A stretch of 64,000 nt of DNA from positions 2,294,001 to 2,358,000 of the forward strand of contig NC_035791.1 in NCBI RefSeq assembly GCF_001653235.2, in the 5' to 3' direction. Position 1 is the first letter of the stretch, and the number at the start of each line of letters is the position of its first letter. Origin of the DNA: Pochonia chlamydosporia 170 (taxonomy: Eukaryota; Ascomycota; Sordariomycetes; Hypocreales; Clavicipitaceae). A model generated the notes under the pieces. The model saw only the letters and a list, made by a program, of their open reading frames with translations. It made no database searches and was not told where the DNA came from. This document shows, in pieces, positions 24,431 through 36,753 of the stretch. The translations under genes and the position numbers were made by a program.

Positions 24431-27091
24431 CTTTGATTTTCAATGTTTTGGGCGGCGACTCTTCCGAGTAGCTGACAAGGGAGTCAAGTGCTTCAAGTGA
24501 GAGTTCACATGCAGCTCTCCCACGGTAAATATTGGCTTCTGGACGGTGCAGGGACAATATGGTTGAATGACGCATTCAGAACTTATGCCTTTCGATATGG
24601 CAATGTCAAGAATCTGCAGATGGGAAACACGGAACAATACAGCCCTCAATACGTGATTGCGGCGACGTGTGAGAGTGGAGACGAGACTGCACAAAGTCAA
24701 AGGTAAGAAAGGATGCTGGGCGTGACGGGAAAGTATGTAGGCGACTTGTTGTTGCGAGTGACTGTTGTTTGAGTGACGCATTGCAAAATCAAATACTGTG
24801 ACGTACTGTACTGTACGGTGGAATGCAATGAGGCATAGATGCCATTTGGGTAGGAGAAGTTCCTGGGTGGCGTTTTCGAGTTGTTCAATGCAGTTTCAAT
24901 ATTCCCAACTACAGTACCAGTTGTAACAAACCCATCCCATACATTACCAGTAATAAATAACTATAAATTACATTCAAGCCTGAATTTAAGAGTCCTTACT
25001 CTGCACCGTATTCAAAGGCGCAAGAGACAGTCTCGACCAGAAGGAATCGTCATGTCTTGGTCTCTGATGGACCAGCTGCTCAATCCGGACGTTGTATCCG
25101 GAACCACGAATGAACACACAGTACTTACCAGACGCTATTCTTGATACAAGACATGGGGAGAATGGAAATCGTTGGGCCACGATCCACGAATGGTTCCTGT
25201 GACCTGATTGACCTCCCGTAATTGGAGATGATGGCGCCGGACACCACCACGATGGGACCAGACACTTTCTTGCTTGGTCTGCTCATTTGGTGTGAGTGGT
25301 TCCTCAGCTGTGCTTGTCACCGCCCATTGAGGTGCAGCGGCTTGTGGTGTACACGTGTGAAGTGGATGGGAGGATTGCCACACCAGATGAATTGGAGTTT
25401 GAACTTGTTGCGTGGTCATTCGCGGGTTGTGGGAATGAGCGTGAGGGTACATGAAGGGACTTGTGGCATTGCAGTGCTGTGCAGTACCAGAATGAACATG
25501 AACGATTGCCTCATAGTTTAATTGTGTGAAAGCATCTTTGCAACATGAAACTGCTCACTCCCTATCGCTATAAATTGTTAGGTCATCGTAATCCTCCAAG
25601 ATCAATCCAAATCATGAACAGCTCCCTGTTCTCAGCTCTCGGCTCCCATCACTCCTCGGCTCTGACCACATGCACCAACAACCACTAAATTGAATAATCA
25701 CAACATTGAACCCTCACAAAACACCTTCAACATTGCACGCAAAGCCATCACCCGCACAAACAATATCAGGCATCCTCGATCCCCGAAACCAACAGAAACC
25801 CACGCTCCCGTAAGCCGGGGCTGCCTTGACCAAAGCACGCCCACTGACCCAACACTCAATTGACTAAGATGTGCATACCCTCAGCCATTAAGTCCAGCTG
25901 TTCGGGCAAATGCACACGGGATAGCCGAGCTGTGCGAGGGCATTTATGCCAGTAACATGGTGCGTCTGGAACGCTGCCTTGCCTTGTCATTCTGCAGCCT
26001 GACATGGATGACTGGTCTCTGAGCCTCGGACATTTGTATTTACATTTGCGTCAGGGAACGGACGTGGATGCAAGTATATCAGCGTGTCCACATTCTGCAC
26101 TATTATGCTTGCACAGCCCGTTTTACAAGAAGCGACCTACTTTGAAACTTTTTATACTTTGGTACAGTATTGTTCCAGCATTCAAACGGTTCTTCGTTCG
26201 AGGAGGCAGTGTGACTCGCTTCATTCTAAGCATGCATGTTGACGAGCCGATGAACTTACAGTTTCCTCGTGGTCACTGTGGTAAACAAACCAGCTTACCT
26301 TCGTCACACAAGGCTGCGGCATATAAGCTCTGGTGTTCCGTGCACCGAGTCCCGTTACACACGACACGGGGTTCAGGCGCACCGAGGAACGAGTCGAGAT
26401 GACGGCCGTACCGTAGCCAGGGACATGTATGTTGCATGATGAGGCGGGCTGGAGGGGTTTTCGGCGACTATTCCAATGCTACGTCTGGTTGGGACTTGCT
26501 GCGAGTCAGGCCTTGCTTGATATTGACGAGTGTTGTGCTGCCTTGATGGGGATGGAGCTTTGACACGTCAATTGCGGATCAAATGCTTAATTTGTGTTCT
26601 GAACCTGGTCTTATTTCGGGTTGCTGTTTTCATGCCTTGTGTAGCCACTTCTTGAGGTGTGGTACGCGTTGGTCCATACGGTATTATGGGCGTGATGTTT
26701 CTGTGAGGATTATCGGGTGAGTAGACGATTTCGATCATATTCATCATGGTATTTACGCCAGTGCAAGGTAAATGCACCACTCGTCAGTCGTCACCACACC
26801 TTTGCCATGTCACTTGATCCAGCGGTTCACAACTCCAAAGGAAGAAATTTGTCGACCATAATCTTCGCGGCGAGTATTCGTCACACGTTACTCGTTCAAA
26901 AGTGCCACAATCGACCAAAAGAGTATGGGTCTGAGACCATGAAACCGTTTTTTATTCCATTGCTATTCGACCGGCCTCTATGACCCAAGTTCGAACGTCG
27001 ACGTCCATTTCGTCAACTCGTAGTGCAGAATTCCCCATACACCAGACCGAAAAGCAAATGCCGTAAACATTCCCCAACAATGCATGCTCCT

Positions 27092-27821
27092 TTATACTTC
27101 AGCAATCTCCCTCAATCGTCGCAGAGTTGAGCGCATGGCAGCGGCGGCGGGGGTGCTATTTCACAAAAGTTAGTATCGATCCGCATGGTGTCCAGTCCCT
27201 GAGTCGTCCGGTTGTTGCAAAAACATCCCGTATCGAAAAAGGGCCAGTAGAAAAGTTCGTGGATAACAACGTACGCAACAACGTAGGCACCGCCAGCGAT
27301 GGTGCGCTTGCAGCCCTTGCAGTTCCAGATACCGGTAGAGTGACGACGGACGGTGGTCTTGCCGCAGAAAGTGCAGGTGTACTTGGCGTGCTGGGTGATT
27401 TCCATCTTCTTCACCTGCTTACGCAGGGAAGCACCGTAACTGTTCAGATTGGTTAGTTTCGGTCTTGGGGGATTTCAAGGCTGGTGCGCGAGTGTGGTGT
27501 CGATATTGTTTGGCGGGCTTGGCTCGAAACGAGGCGGGCTTCCATCGACGGAATAATTTGCCAACAGCGGCTCTGAGATGCCTAGGAATTTCCCAACATC
27601 CAACGTGAAATCCACCTCTTTTGCCGTGTTCAAGCCAGAGCCTTCGTGCCTCGCAATGTCGTCGGGTATCGTGGGATATTCGGGGCCGGAAATGTATAGT
27701 TAAACTTACCGGGTACCGTATTTACCGCTGCAGACATGGTTAGCAATTGGAAGATTAATAAATATCATGTTGGAACAGTTTATACGTACGTCACACCGAC
27801 CTTCTTTGTGCGCTTGGTCAT
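27092..27821 (-). CDS. rpl43: 60S ribosomal protein eL43 (L37a)
   Basis: This is a zinc-binding protein of the large cytosolic ribosomal subunit. Four exons, complement(27092..27155, 27275..27439, 27710..27727, 27790..27821), give 92 residues, the family length. Exon 1 encodes [10 protein letters not shown]. Exon 2 is an 18-nt micro-exon that contributes GKYGT and completes two split codons. Exon 3 carries the zinc ribbon CTFCGKTT...CKGC (C-x2-C-x14-C-x2-C), and exon 4 encodes [20 protein letters not shown]. Every junction has GT-AG ends. The second intron (270 nt) is large for this genome. The gene is divergent from the oxidoreductase at 28722. A CACGTG box at 27955 lies in the shared promoter. 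Confidence 0.96.
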
Positions 27822-28721
27822 CTTGATTGATGTGTGAGGGTTGTCGTTGGGGTGGAAGACGACAAGTGACGGGTTGGAGGTGTTTGATGCTCGACTTCGG
27901 GTGCGGCTGCGTCCACCAAAAATGTGCTGGAGTTGTGATTTTCCTTAGGGCAAGCACGTGAGTGAGTGGTGGGCGGCCAAGCGAAAATGCGCTCCCAGTC
28001 CCACACTCCTGAATTTTTTTGACCAAGTGGGAGAGCCAAGCGCGAAAGATTCAGAGTCCGGTCACATGATACCTCAGGTGATGCTCCCTTCGTCACCGGG
28101 AGTTTGAATCGTTCCGCGAAACCTGCAACCTTGATCCGATATGGTTTAGTGCATCTAGAGCTGAGGTGGGCTGCTGTGATTGGGAGCGGAGACCGGAGTG
28201 AAACGCATCATTGAATGTTTGTTACGGCATTTGCAGATGATAGTTGAGTGCGGCGTCTTTGACCAAGAATACATCCACGCAATTGATATAATAGGAGTCG
28301 CGGTTTCTGTTAATAACCTTGGTCCGAATCTCTTCCATCTTGCTGTCCTAGCGTCAATTTTTTGGCGACTCCCCGCTTTGACAAATTGACGACTAATACT
28401 TGGCGTGGCCGGAGCTTGAAGCTGAGTGAATGAGTACTCCAGTACTGGCTCTCAAGAAACCTGGTATCCCGTAACGGAAACGCAATCCATTTTTGGACGA
28501 CATTCCGACCGATGGCGTGAGGCTGCGACTGCGTAGGTATCCAAAGTCCGCAGTTCCTTTATCGAATCTATATTAAATACTTCTCAATCCTGCTTCGTTG
28601 AACCAATCTGTACATCACACATACTTTCTGTCTGTCTTGCTTCCAATTGCGGCTCACCCCTGATATACCCCCTGTGCATCGTCACACCACAACCACAAGC
28701 GAACCGCTCTATATCGCCAAC
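27822..28721. promoter_or_regulatory. Divergent promoter, eL43 and SCCPDH-like gene
   Basis: This 900-base region lies between two divergent start codons. It includes CACGTG at 27955-27960 and, just beside it, a CCTTAGGG palindrome. Use of either site is inferred, not shown. Confidence 0.5.
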
Positions 28722-30242
28722 ATGGCTTTCAAAAAGCATAGCCGCCAATATGACCTGGTTGTATTTGGAGCTACCGGTAAGCATCACAACGCTGGACTTG
28801 TTCTCCGTAACAACACGCACGAACCTGTGATACTAACGGCTGCATGATCAGGCTACACTGGCCAATTGACAGCTGAACATATTGCCACATCTCTCCCAAC
28901 CGACCTGAAATGGGCTGTGGCTGGACGCTCAGAATCGAAGCTTCAGACACTTGTTGCCGATTGCCAGAAACTGAACCCGGATCGCGTGCCACCCGGTATG
29001 CCTAATGTCTCCCAATCTACAAGCTGTCCAAGTAACTAACAAATACACCACAGGCATTGAAATTGCAAATCTGGACGACGAATCTCAATTAGAAGCTTTG
29101 GTAAAGAAGTCCTTCATCGTCATCACTACCGTTGGCCCCTACTGTCTCTATGGCGAGCCCATCTTTAGACTCTGTGCCGAGACTGGCACCCATTACCTGG
29201 ATTGCACGGGTGAGGCTCCCTGGGTTGCTCGAATGATTAAGAAATATGAAGACACGGCAAAGAAATCTGGAGCTATTCTGCTTCCTCAGGCTGGTATCGA
29301 GTCTGCGCCACCGGATATCGTTACATGGGCCATGGCACAACACCTACGGAAGGCGTTGGATGCGCCAACCAAGGATGCCATTGTTACTATTCACAAACTC
29401 AAGTATGCTTCATATCTCCCTCCCAGACGTTTCATAATCTAACTTTAAAAAGTTCAAAGCCTTCGGGTGGTACCCTGGCAACTGTACTGGTCCACTTTGA
29501 GCACTTCCCTCTGAAAGAGGTCATTGCAGCCACGAAACCATTTGCAATGTCACCAATTCCTCATACATCTGGCGCGAAACCTCCAACATCATTGCTCCAA
29601 TCAATCCTGGGTGTCACATCGCTACCGAATCTCGGCGTCGTCACTACTTCTCTCGCCGGAAAGACAGACCTTGCCGTCGTCACCAGGACATGGGGTCTGT
29701 TGCATGAGATTCCGAGCAGGAAGAAGGAGTTCTATGGGCCCAGGTTTACATGGACCGAGTACTTTAAAGCGCGGAACTGGTTCCACGGCATGACTGTTCA
29801 TTTTGCGCTGGCCATCGGCAGCTTGTTGCTGGTGTTTGTCCCTCCGTTCAGGGGCCTCGTCCGGAGATTCGTCTACCAGCCTGGAGAGGGAGTGAGCAGA
29901 GAAGACATGGAGAAGGAGGAGGTTGAGTACCGTGGGACTGCGTCGCCCGACGTTGAGAGCAACCCCACCAAGAAGCAGGCGTTCTGTCGTGCCTGGTTCC
30001 ACGGCGGTTTGTACAAGTGTAAGTGGGCGTTTAACCAAGGCTGATGTGATGAACAGAGACGGCATGCTGACGGTTGACTTGCAGTGACGGGCGTGTTTCT
30101 CGCCGAGGGCGCGTTGACCATTCTTGAAGATGACCTCGATTTGGGGGGTGGCTCGTTCACCCCGGCTTGCTTGGGACAAGGTTATATTGACCGTTTGAAT
30201 GACGCTGGGTTCAAGGTTGAGGTTAGGACTGTTGAAGGCTGA
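28722..30242 (+). CDS. Saccharopine-dehydrogenase-like oxidoreductase (SCCPDH family)
   Basis: Five exons (28722..28776, 28852..28995, 29054..29402, 29453..30018, 30085..30242) join in phase to 405 residues. The N-terminal Rossmann fold has the dinucleotide motif VVFGATGYTGQ (about residues 13-23), with its glycines split by the first intron. Conserved family blocks follow: AGRSESKL, TTVGPYCLYGE, YLDCTGE and LPQAGIESAPPD. A hydrophobic segment (FALAIGSLLLVFVPPF, about 275-290) could anchor it to a membrane or lipid droplet, as described for animal SCCPDH. Family members are called trans-acting enoyl reductases or saccharopine dehydrogenase-like, and the substrate is unknown. It is not the lysine-pathway enzyme itself. 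Its stop codon lies 136 bases from that of the facing LsdA-like gene. Confidence 0.92.
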
Positions 30243-30378
30243 ATCATAGCAAGAGAGTGACCTAGGTCGATGCAGATTGATGCTAATTACTTGCATATTT
30301 CTCGATGACAGCAGTTTGAACAAAGGTTTCATTATCATCTTGTGTACATCTCTTCGCAAACTTTCCTAGCTTTCATCT

Positions 30379-31576
30379 CTATTCTAACCCACCGAGCTTA
30401 TCCTCCGAGTTGAGATAATGATCAGCCTGCATGACCGCCGGCGCCGCCAAAGTGAACTCTGGAACAGCGTCCACAGAAGAGAAATCCCCTCTCGTAGTAA
30501 GAGCGGCCAAAGACAACCCTGTCATCAAATACTTACTATACGGAAATCTGGCGTCAACCGTAAGTACCGTATCATTCCATCGCAGATTCGTGGCCGGTTC
30601 AGAAATCGGCTTCAACTGCGCATTCAAATAAGTAATGAACAACCCCGAACCTGTACCGTTGCTGCCGTAGCCCATTCCCCTAGCGGCGGCAGTATCCCTC
30701 CCCATATCCGTCGTAAAGCTAAGCGTCTGGTCCTCCGGCTTAATCATTCCAACTCCATCTAACTGAAAGGGCCGAAAGACAGTAATGTTAATCTTGTCCA
30801 CGGCGAACGGGCAACTCCCCGTAACGGTGTAAATGTTCAATGCGCTGAAGAGAAATTCCGGCAGCGAGGTAGTTGGGAAGGGATGCGCAGAAGGCTTCTT
30901 CTCCAGCACGTGGCGAAAGTAGCCGCCCTGCTCGGCTTCATTTGCAATCATGGCGGCCATGGTGCGAACTAGCGAGGGGTTGCTTCTCGAGAAGGAGACG
31001 GCTATTTCTTGGAGAGTGCCCATGAAGATTGTGGTGAAGACCTGAGCGAAGTTGATGGCGTGTTGCAGGGTCGTTGAGCCGAATTGGTATTTGCAGGGGG
31101 AGGGGACGAATGCGTCGTTGGCCTGGAGGATGGAGATGGCGTTGAGGGCGTGGAGTTGTTCTTGCTGTTGCATCATGTCAGAATGGCAATGAGGTACGTT
31201 GAAGTGAATGGATATATACAGCTAGAATGTCTTTGAGAATGGCCACTAGTTCGGTTTTCTTTGTGTATTCATATCCGGTGACGTTGTTGGTGATGTTGTG
31301 TAAGAGGGAGTTGAAGAAGGCGGTTTCAAAGAATTCATTGAATACGAGAAGTTGGAGGTTTGTGATGTCTTTGGGAGATAGTTTCGGGTGAGGAGGTGCA
31401 TTTGTGGTGTTGACGAGGCCGTCGGCTGCTGTTTCTATGTGGTGTAGTTGTTTGATATTGGGATGCGGGAAGCTGTTAGTGCTGGGGACGGGGTATGGGA
31501 ACTCCGGGGTGGTAGGGACGGCGAGAATGAGAGTTGTGAGGGTACAGACGTTGAAGAGGATGTGTTTAATGAGCAT
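30379..31576 (-). CDS. Secreted ferritin-like protein, LsdA/Rds1 type
   Basis: Exons complement(30379..31164, 31220..31576) give 380 residues. A signal peptide is clear (MLIKHILFNVCTLTTLILAVP). The ferritin-like four-helix region carries Glu in LQLLVFNEFFETAFF. The ExxH motif EQLHAL comes right after the 55-nt intron, which has a CTGAC branch site. The second helix pair has an NEAEQGGYFRH segment. Several N-x-S/T sites suit a secreted glycoprotein. Relatives are Aspergillus LsdA (late sexual development) and fission-yeast Rds1 (stress- and nutrient-responsive); I assign the family from the helix pattern. Metal or redox chemistry is inferred. The neighbouring genes suggest no pathway. Confidence 0.85.
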
Positions 31577-32448
31577 TGTGAGAAATTGAATATGTCGAGT
31601 GAAACAAGTTTACAGAGTCTATCTGAGAGGTACAAGTTGCTACACTCTGCATCATTTATACGAACATCACCACCTTCGAAACGGAGCACCTCATGCCCGT
31701 CCGCCGACATGTTTCTGGTAGAATATGTAGAAAGCTTATAGGTTTGGCAGAGTGACGAATAAGGTAATACCATTCGATGTACTCTAATGGTCAGCTCGCA
31801 TGCCAGTCAGATTCTTACTTAAGTACAGTGGGGGGGGGGGGGGGGGACCAAAAGTATTTGGACAAGGGAAGGTATTGCATATCGCGTTGTGTGCTAAGGC
31901 ATATTGAGCTGTGTTAGTGTATTCTTGGATATGTTCAAATACCTTTGACCATAGACTGTAAATGTAATTGCGAGTCTAAGTTATCTGCTTGTGAATGACG
32001 ATGGCGGGTGCTGACACAGTCTGTTAGTTATTGAGTAGCCCGATTTGTGAGGGTAAGCGCTAAAGGTCGGACTTTGTATGACTTCAATTTTTGTAGCTTG
32101 TCTAGTCCTCGAATGATCTGGTCATCATCAGCCACATACTCCAACGTCGTCAGCAGCTACAAGGCTTGTGACTGTTCATGAGACGGACAATTCGGGAACT
32201 CGTAGATGCTAAACGATGTAGTCTACTTCTAATTGAAACCAAATTCCAATTGTCAAGAAATAACTTAGCCGCAACTGTGCTCTGTATGAAAGTCAAGAGA
32301 TGGACACGGAGGTCACTTGTGCTCATGCATCTATTCCCAAGTTTACCCATCATCAACGTAACGCCATCCAATTCACAAACGCTCTCATTGCCACACTTGG
32401 CAACCCCATACGCTTCTTGACACCCGCCAATAATCCTATCCTTCAAAA
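31577..32448. other. Intergenic with a 17-base G tract
   Basis: These 872 bases are the LsdA-like promoter and the PaiB-like 3' region. The only notable structure is a homopolymer of 17 G at 31830-31846. No gene was seen. Confidence 0.65.
31830..31846 (+). repeat. Poly-G tract (17 G)
   Basis: An uninterrupted run of 17 guanines in non-coding DNA, about 250 bases upstream of the LsdA-like start codon. The true length may vary between isolates or sequencing runs. Confidence 0.9.
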
Positions 32449-33225
32449 TCACAAATTCTGCTTCGCACCCTCCTTCATCTCACTCCTCTCATTCACAATC
32501 TCCGAAACCGCCTTGGCAACATCCGAATCTAGCCTCGCGAACCCCTTCACCACTCCCTCCCGATCACCCTTGCTCATCTCCTGACTCATCTTAAACTTGC
32601 CCTCGAGCCTCTCAATCGTAATCTCAATCCCAATGACAGCCTTCTTCATCACCTCGATGTACCGCTCTGGCGCATCAGTCACCCTCCACTGATCGGGATT
32701 ATCACCCTTCCCCGTGTAGCCCATGATAGATCTTTCGGTATGGTTTGTCAACGCCGTCATCTGGCTGCCCAGGAACTCCGACGTCTCTTCCAGCTTGGAG
32801 TCGTGGAAGATCCTGGCTTTGCCATATGCCTGGACGGCGGCGTAGTTCCAGGTTGGGACGACTTTCCCGGTCACAGGTTTGGTTTCAGTGTAGAACTTGG
32901 GCGTGACGTAGTGCGCTGGTGCAGCGGTGAATAGAACCAGGACGTCTTGTTCGAGGACGTTGACGTTGTCGCCGGTGTGGGAGGAGACGGACTCGATCAT
33001 GGTTTTGCTGTGGGGGTTCTGGCGAGCCAGATGGCCGCGGAGGACACCGAGTTCCGTTTCGCTGTCTTCATCTTGGACTTCGAGGACCCAGGGGACGTGG
33101 GTTGCTTGGATTAGGGGCTGGGATGATGAGGGAATGGCGGTGGTGAGCACACCGAGGGGGTATGAGCGGATGAGGTCTCTGAGGGCGGGAATGCGAGTTT
33201 CCGCGTGGTCTTTTCGGATATACAT
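32449..33225 (-). CDS. PaiB-type FMN-binding protein
   Basis: A single-exon gene of 258 residues. It matches the PaiB (protease synthase and sporulation negative regulator PAI 2) family, a split-barrel FMN-binding fold. It begins MYIRKDHAETRIPALRDLI, followed by YPLGVLTTA, then QATHVPWVL, RGHLARQNPHSK and the hallmark KVVPTWNYAAVQAYG (about residues 121-135). The C-terminal IEITIERLEGKFKMSQ is also typical. Bacterial PaiB is about 210 residues; the extra length is a charged C-terminal helix. Whether the fungal protein acts as a regulator or as a flavin enzyme is unknown. Confidence 0.9.
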   Translation of the reverse strand: MYIRKDHAETRIPALRDLIRSYPLGVLTTAIPSSSQPLIQATHVPWVLEVQDEDSETELGVLRGHLARQNPHSKTMIESVSSHTGDNVNVLEQDVLVLFTAAPAHYVTPKFYTETKPVTGKVVPTWNYAAVQAYGKARIFHDSKLEETSEFLGSQMTALTNHTERSIMGYTGKGDNPDQWRVTDAPERYIEVMKKAVIGIEITIERLEGKFKMSQEMSKGDREGVVKGFARLDSDVAKAVSEIVNERSEMKEGAKQNL

Positions 33226-35072
33226 GGTTTTGTGATGGTGGTTTAGGAGAGGGAAGGTGTAGATGGATGAGATGAGTTGGAACGGAATAATGTCGTTGCT
33301 AGGGTTGGTGAGCAGAGCGTATGTAGTTGGAGGTTTGGAGAGATATGTGGTGGATTATATGTAGTCAGTTTCGTCTAGTCATCCTCCCTTGGTGGATGAG
33401 TTGCGCCCTCCCGATGACTGACTGAATGGTGTCCGATGATCGCTTAGGAGCGGAATCAAATCAATATTTGTCCACCTGCACCGGAGATGTTCAAATCTCA
33501 AAGCTAATCTAAGTTTGCCAAAGCGAGAGAGTCAAGTAACCGGTCTTGGCAATATAAACAGGTCATGGTTGTTCAGCCCAAACCGGCACGTTTTGCAGAA
33601 GACTCATCCTTGAAACATGCGCAACAGAACAAAGTCCAATATGTGATGAGAGGGTGAAGCCAATCATGACATGCTAAATAAATGGACCATTGAGGTCATT
33701 GTCATTTACAAGCATGAATCAAGAGCGCTGCAAGCTGCAGTAGTATTATTCTTACATGTCTGGACAAAAAAAATGGTCTGACCGTTGCATCTATCCGTCA
33801 TCGCGGGCTTTGGGAACATGGCCAGACGGCGTTTGGAAGCTGCAATATCCACTCAAATCACACCGACGTGACCTGACCTCGATTCATGGTTTTACGTTTG
33901 ACATTGCATTGAACATGGCATTGAAATAGAGTGCCAAGGAGTCTCGGGTCCCGGCTCCGGCGAGAGATTGGCGATGATCAAAACTGATGGTGGTTCCTAG
34001 TGGGACCCGCGGCCACCGCCATGGAGGACATTAGCAACAGCCGTTCTCTCTATGGCTCAGGGACGGATGGAGCAGTGGCGATGGATTCGACAATGGAGAG
34101 AGTGTATTGGAGTATTGTCATGACTAGCGTAACTTTCAATGCTGCGCTTTGCATGTTGGTCGGCGGGCCAAGCACAGGGCGCGCAAAGGGTGTCGAGTAC
34201 TTGAGACTATTTTATTAAGAAAGAAACTCCAAGTCTTTTCTGTGCCAGCAGAGGCTATGGTGGTTAGACTTTGCACATTGATTGAGCTGATCGGTAGTTA
34301 CGAACTTACGGTAGATGCAATGGCTCACCCACAGCCTACGGCACCTTTTGCTCGAGGCCCAAGATGAGACAGAGTCATTCAGCTTGTGGTACTGATTTGC
34401 AGTCTGGTCAAGTATCGCAGCCTACATGGCGAACAGAGCAAAATATGGGTAAGGTTACATGCTCAAGCTGTTGCTTTAGCTGATTGAATTATTTGGAAGT
34501 AGAGGTCGAAAGATTGAAGGAGTCTGGTGAGCCTCATCAAGGTTCATTCAACAGATGAGAGTTCCAACTCTAGAAGGCAGGCACGAAGGACTGGCTGCTG
34601 ATTGGTCTTGCCTTCTAAAGTTTGCTCTCTGTCTGCCTCTGCTACAGTGACCAGACTGCATGCACCTAATACTAAAGTGAACCAGGCTGCACCTGCACCT
34701 CAAGCTGCCATTGATCGCCTGCACCCGCCCCGCTACTTTCCACTCTTGGCCGAATTGGGATCCAAGGAATCTTGAAAGCTTCCGTCATTATTGACGTCCA
34801 GACTCCATCTTAAAAATCTCATGACGACTGCGAAAACTACCATTTCAACAATTACCGCCGTCTTTTCGCACGGCTCTATCGCTTCCTCAACTCACAGTAG
34901 CCGAATGCCATTGCTTGCTCGCTCTGTTGTTATGATCACTTATTTTATCAACCAATAACCGTGCTGTTTGGGTTGCACCATCCAAGCTCCAACGCCAGCA
35001 CCACAGCGTCGGCCACTCAACGAATCCATTCAAACCACGACGCCTGACTTTTGTGCATCTCAGACTCGCATC
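33226..35072. other. Divergent spacer, PaiB-like and RMD1-like genes
   Basis: These 1.85 kb lie between two divergent start codons. No coding, RNA or repeat feature could be supported. Several pyrimidine-rich stretches near 34850-35060 are probably the RMD1-like leader. Confidence 0.55.
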
Positions 35073-36753
35073 ATGGAGCCCCAGGTCATCAGCGAAAACA
35101 CCCCTCTGCTTCCTTCTACACCCTCCTCTTCCGAGACTCGACCCCGAAATACCAGAACCGTCACCTTCAGCCCCGACCCCGTCACAAAGACCTTCGAACC
35201 AGAGTCCTATTCCTCGCGAAGTAGCAATGCCTCCATCGCCAATCCTGTTATCGGCGCGCCTCGTGCAAGCCCTCCCGTGCTTACCGCGCTGAACAACAAG
35301 CTCAGAAGGCGCAACAGCCATGGAGGCGTCACCACCATTCAACCTCACCTTGGACCCAAGATTGGTCCCCAACGAAGTACAAAAAAGACAGAGAAGCTTA
35401 AACTCCTACCGAACCCCGACATTGAAGGTGACGAGGATGAAGAGAGCGGCCGAGATGTCTACTCCCAGTACACAAGAATCAAGGATCCCACTGCCAGGAG
35501 AGATGCCGCCAGGTTGGGCAAAGGTGACCGTGATCGATTACCTCGAGTTACGGCATACTGCACAGCCGACAAGTACCAAATGGAATCGTTGATGCGATTT
35601 CTCAAGGGACGAGGCAAAACGCGCGGTGCCAATCCCAAAATCATTGATGAATGCATCTACACACCATACTCATACGCCAAACCCAGCAGAATCCACCATG
35701 ACCCAATTCGAAACTATCAACGACGGCACTCGACTGGTGGTGAAACCATGGAAGAAGAAGCCCAGCGACATCAAACTCTTGGTCTGCAAAACCAGGACTC
35801 AGGCTACGCTGATGAGTTTTCAGCTGACGGCATTCCCGATCCTAGTCACCTAGGCAATGAGAATCTATTGGGACCAGCCGTCACAGAGGAGGCACCGGCG
35901 ACGGAGAACGTCTTGGATTTTGACACTCAAATTCACACGCCGGAAGTTTTCCTATTTGACTACGGCGTCGTTGTTATATGGGGCATGACAGAGTCCGAAG
36001 AGGCCAAATTCCTCAAAGAGCTGGCGAAATTCGAGCTGGAAAAGCTGGCACCAGATGATATAGAAACCGAACTCTTCAACTTTTATTACACTCGCGAATA
36101 CCAGGCTCGGATATACAACGATTTCATTACGCTGAGAGACAAAAACAACTACATGATCAAGCTGGCTATATCCCATGCACTCGCACAAAGCGTCAAGGTG
36201 ATTAATTCCCTTTCCCGCTCCCTCCATCCATCCACCAAGAAACGGAGCGCTAATACGTCACAGACGTCTCTTTATGAAGAACTAATAGCTACCACCGTTG
36301 ACACATGCAAAGACATACCCACTCACATTGCCCTCACCGGCAAAATCAACCTCTCTCGAAAACAAATAAACATGCAAATTGGCGACCTCTTCATCCTCCG
36401 CATTGCCATCCACCTCAACGGCTCCGTTCTTGACACGCCAGAGCTCTTCTGGGTAGAACCTCAACTCGAGCCCGTCTACCAAGCAGTGAGGAGTTATCTG
36501 GAGATGGACCAGCGCGTGGGCTTATTGAATGAGAGACTTGACGTTATTGCTGACTTGTTGGCCGTGCTGAAAGATCAGTTGAGCCACGGTCATGGAGAGA
36601 AGCTCGAGTGGATTGGTAAGTTGACGCCTCCGTAACAATCTACAAAGCTGTATAACATTGTGCTAATAGTCCCTAGTTATCATACTGATTGCCATGGAAA
36701 TCTTTGTTGCGTGTATTAATATTGCCGTTGATTTGTGGGCTGGCGAAATATAG
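35073..36753 (+). CDS. RMD1/DUF155 family membrane protein
   Basis: Exons 35073..36615 and 36677..36753 give 539 residues. The start is the first ATG in frame (MEPQVISENTPLLPST). About 250 residues of Ser/Pro-rich sequence with a basic patch (KLRRRNS) precede the DUF155 domain. That domain runs from about VFLFDYGVVVIWGM (residue 290) through FNFYYTREYQARIYNDFITL and ALTGKINLSRKQINM. The last exon encodes a membrane anchor, VIILIAMEIFVACINIAVDL (about 515-534), which unspliced reading would lose. Yeast Rmd1 is required for meiotic division, and animal RMND1 is a mitochondrial inner-membrane translation factor. The N-terminus here does not look like a mitochondrial presequence. Confidence 0.9.

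Larger units (their letters stand above)
23164..27091. other. Long intergenic region, simple-sequence rich at left
   Basis: These 3.9 kb lie between the RING/PHD gene and eL43, both on the minus strand. The first 700 bases are the RING/PHD promoter and leader and are full of short tandem repeats (TCTGG, GA-rich, GGACAT). A doubled CCTAGGTA lies at 24415-24430. Open frames of up to 186 codons are repetitive or unsupported. No gene is called. Confidence 0.6.

Noticed and set aside
27440..27709. A snoRNA in the long eL43 intron
   Set aside because: No C-box/D-box pair was found on the transcribed strand, and no convincing H/ACA structure by eye.
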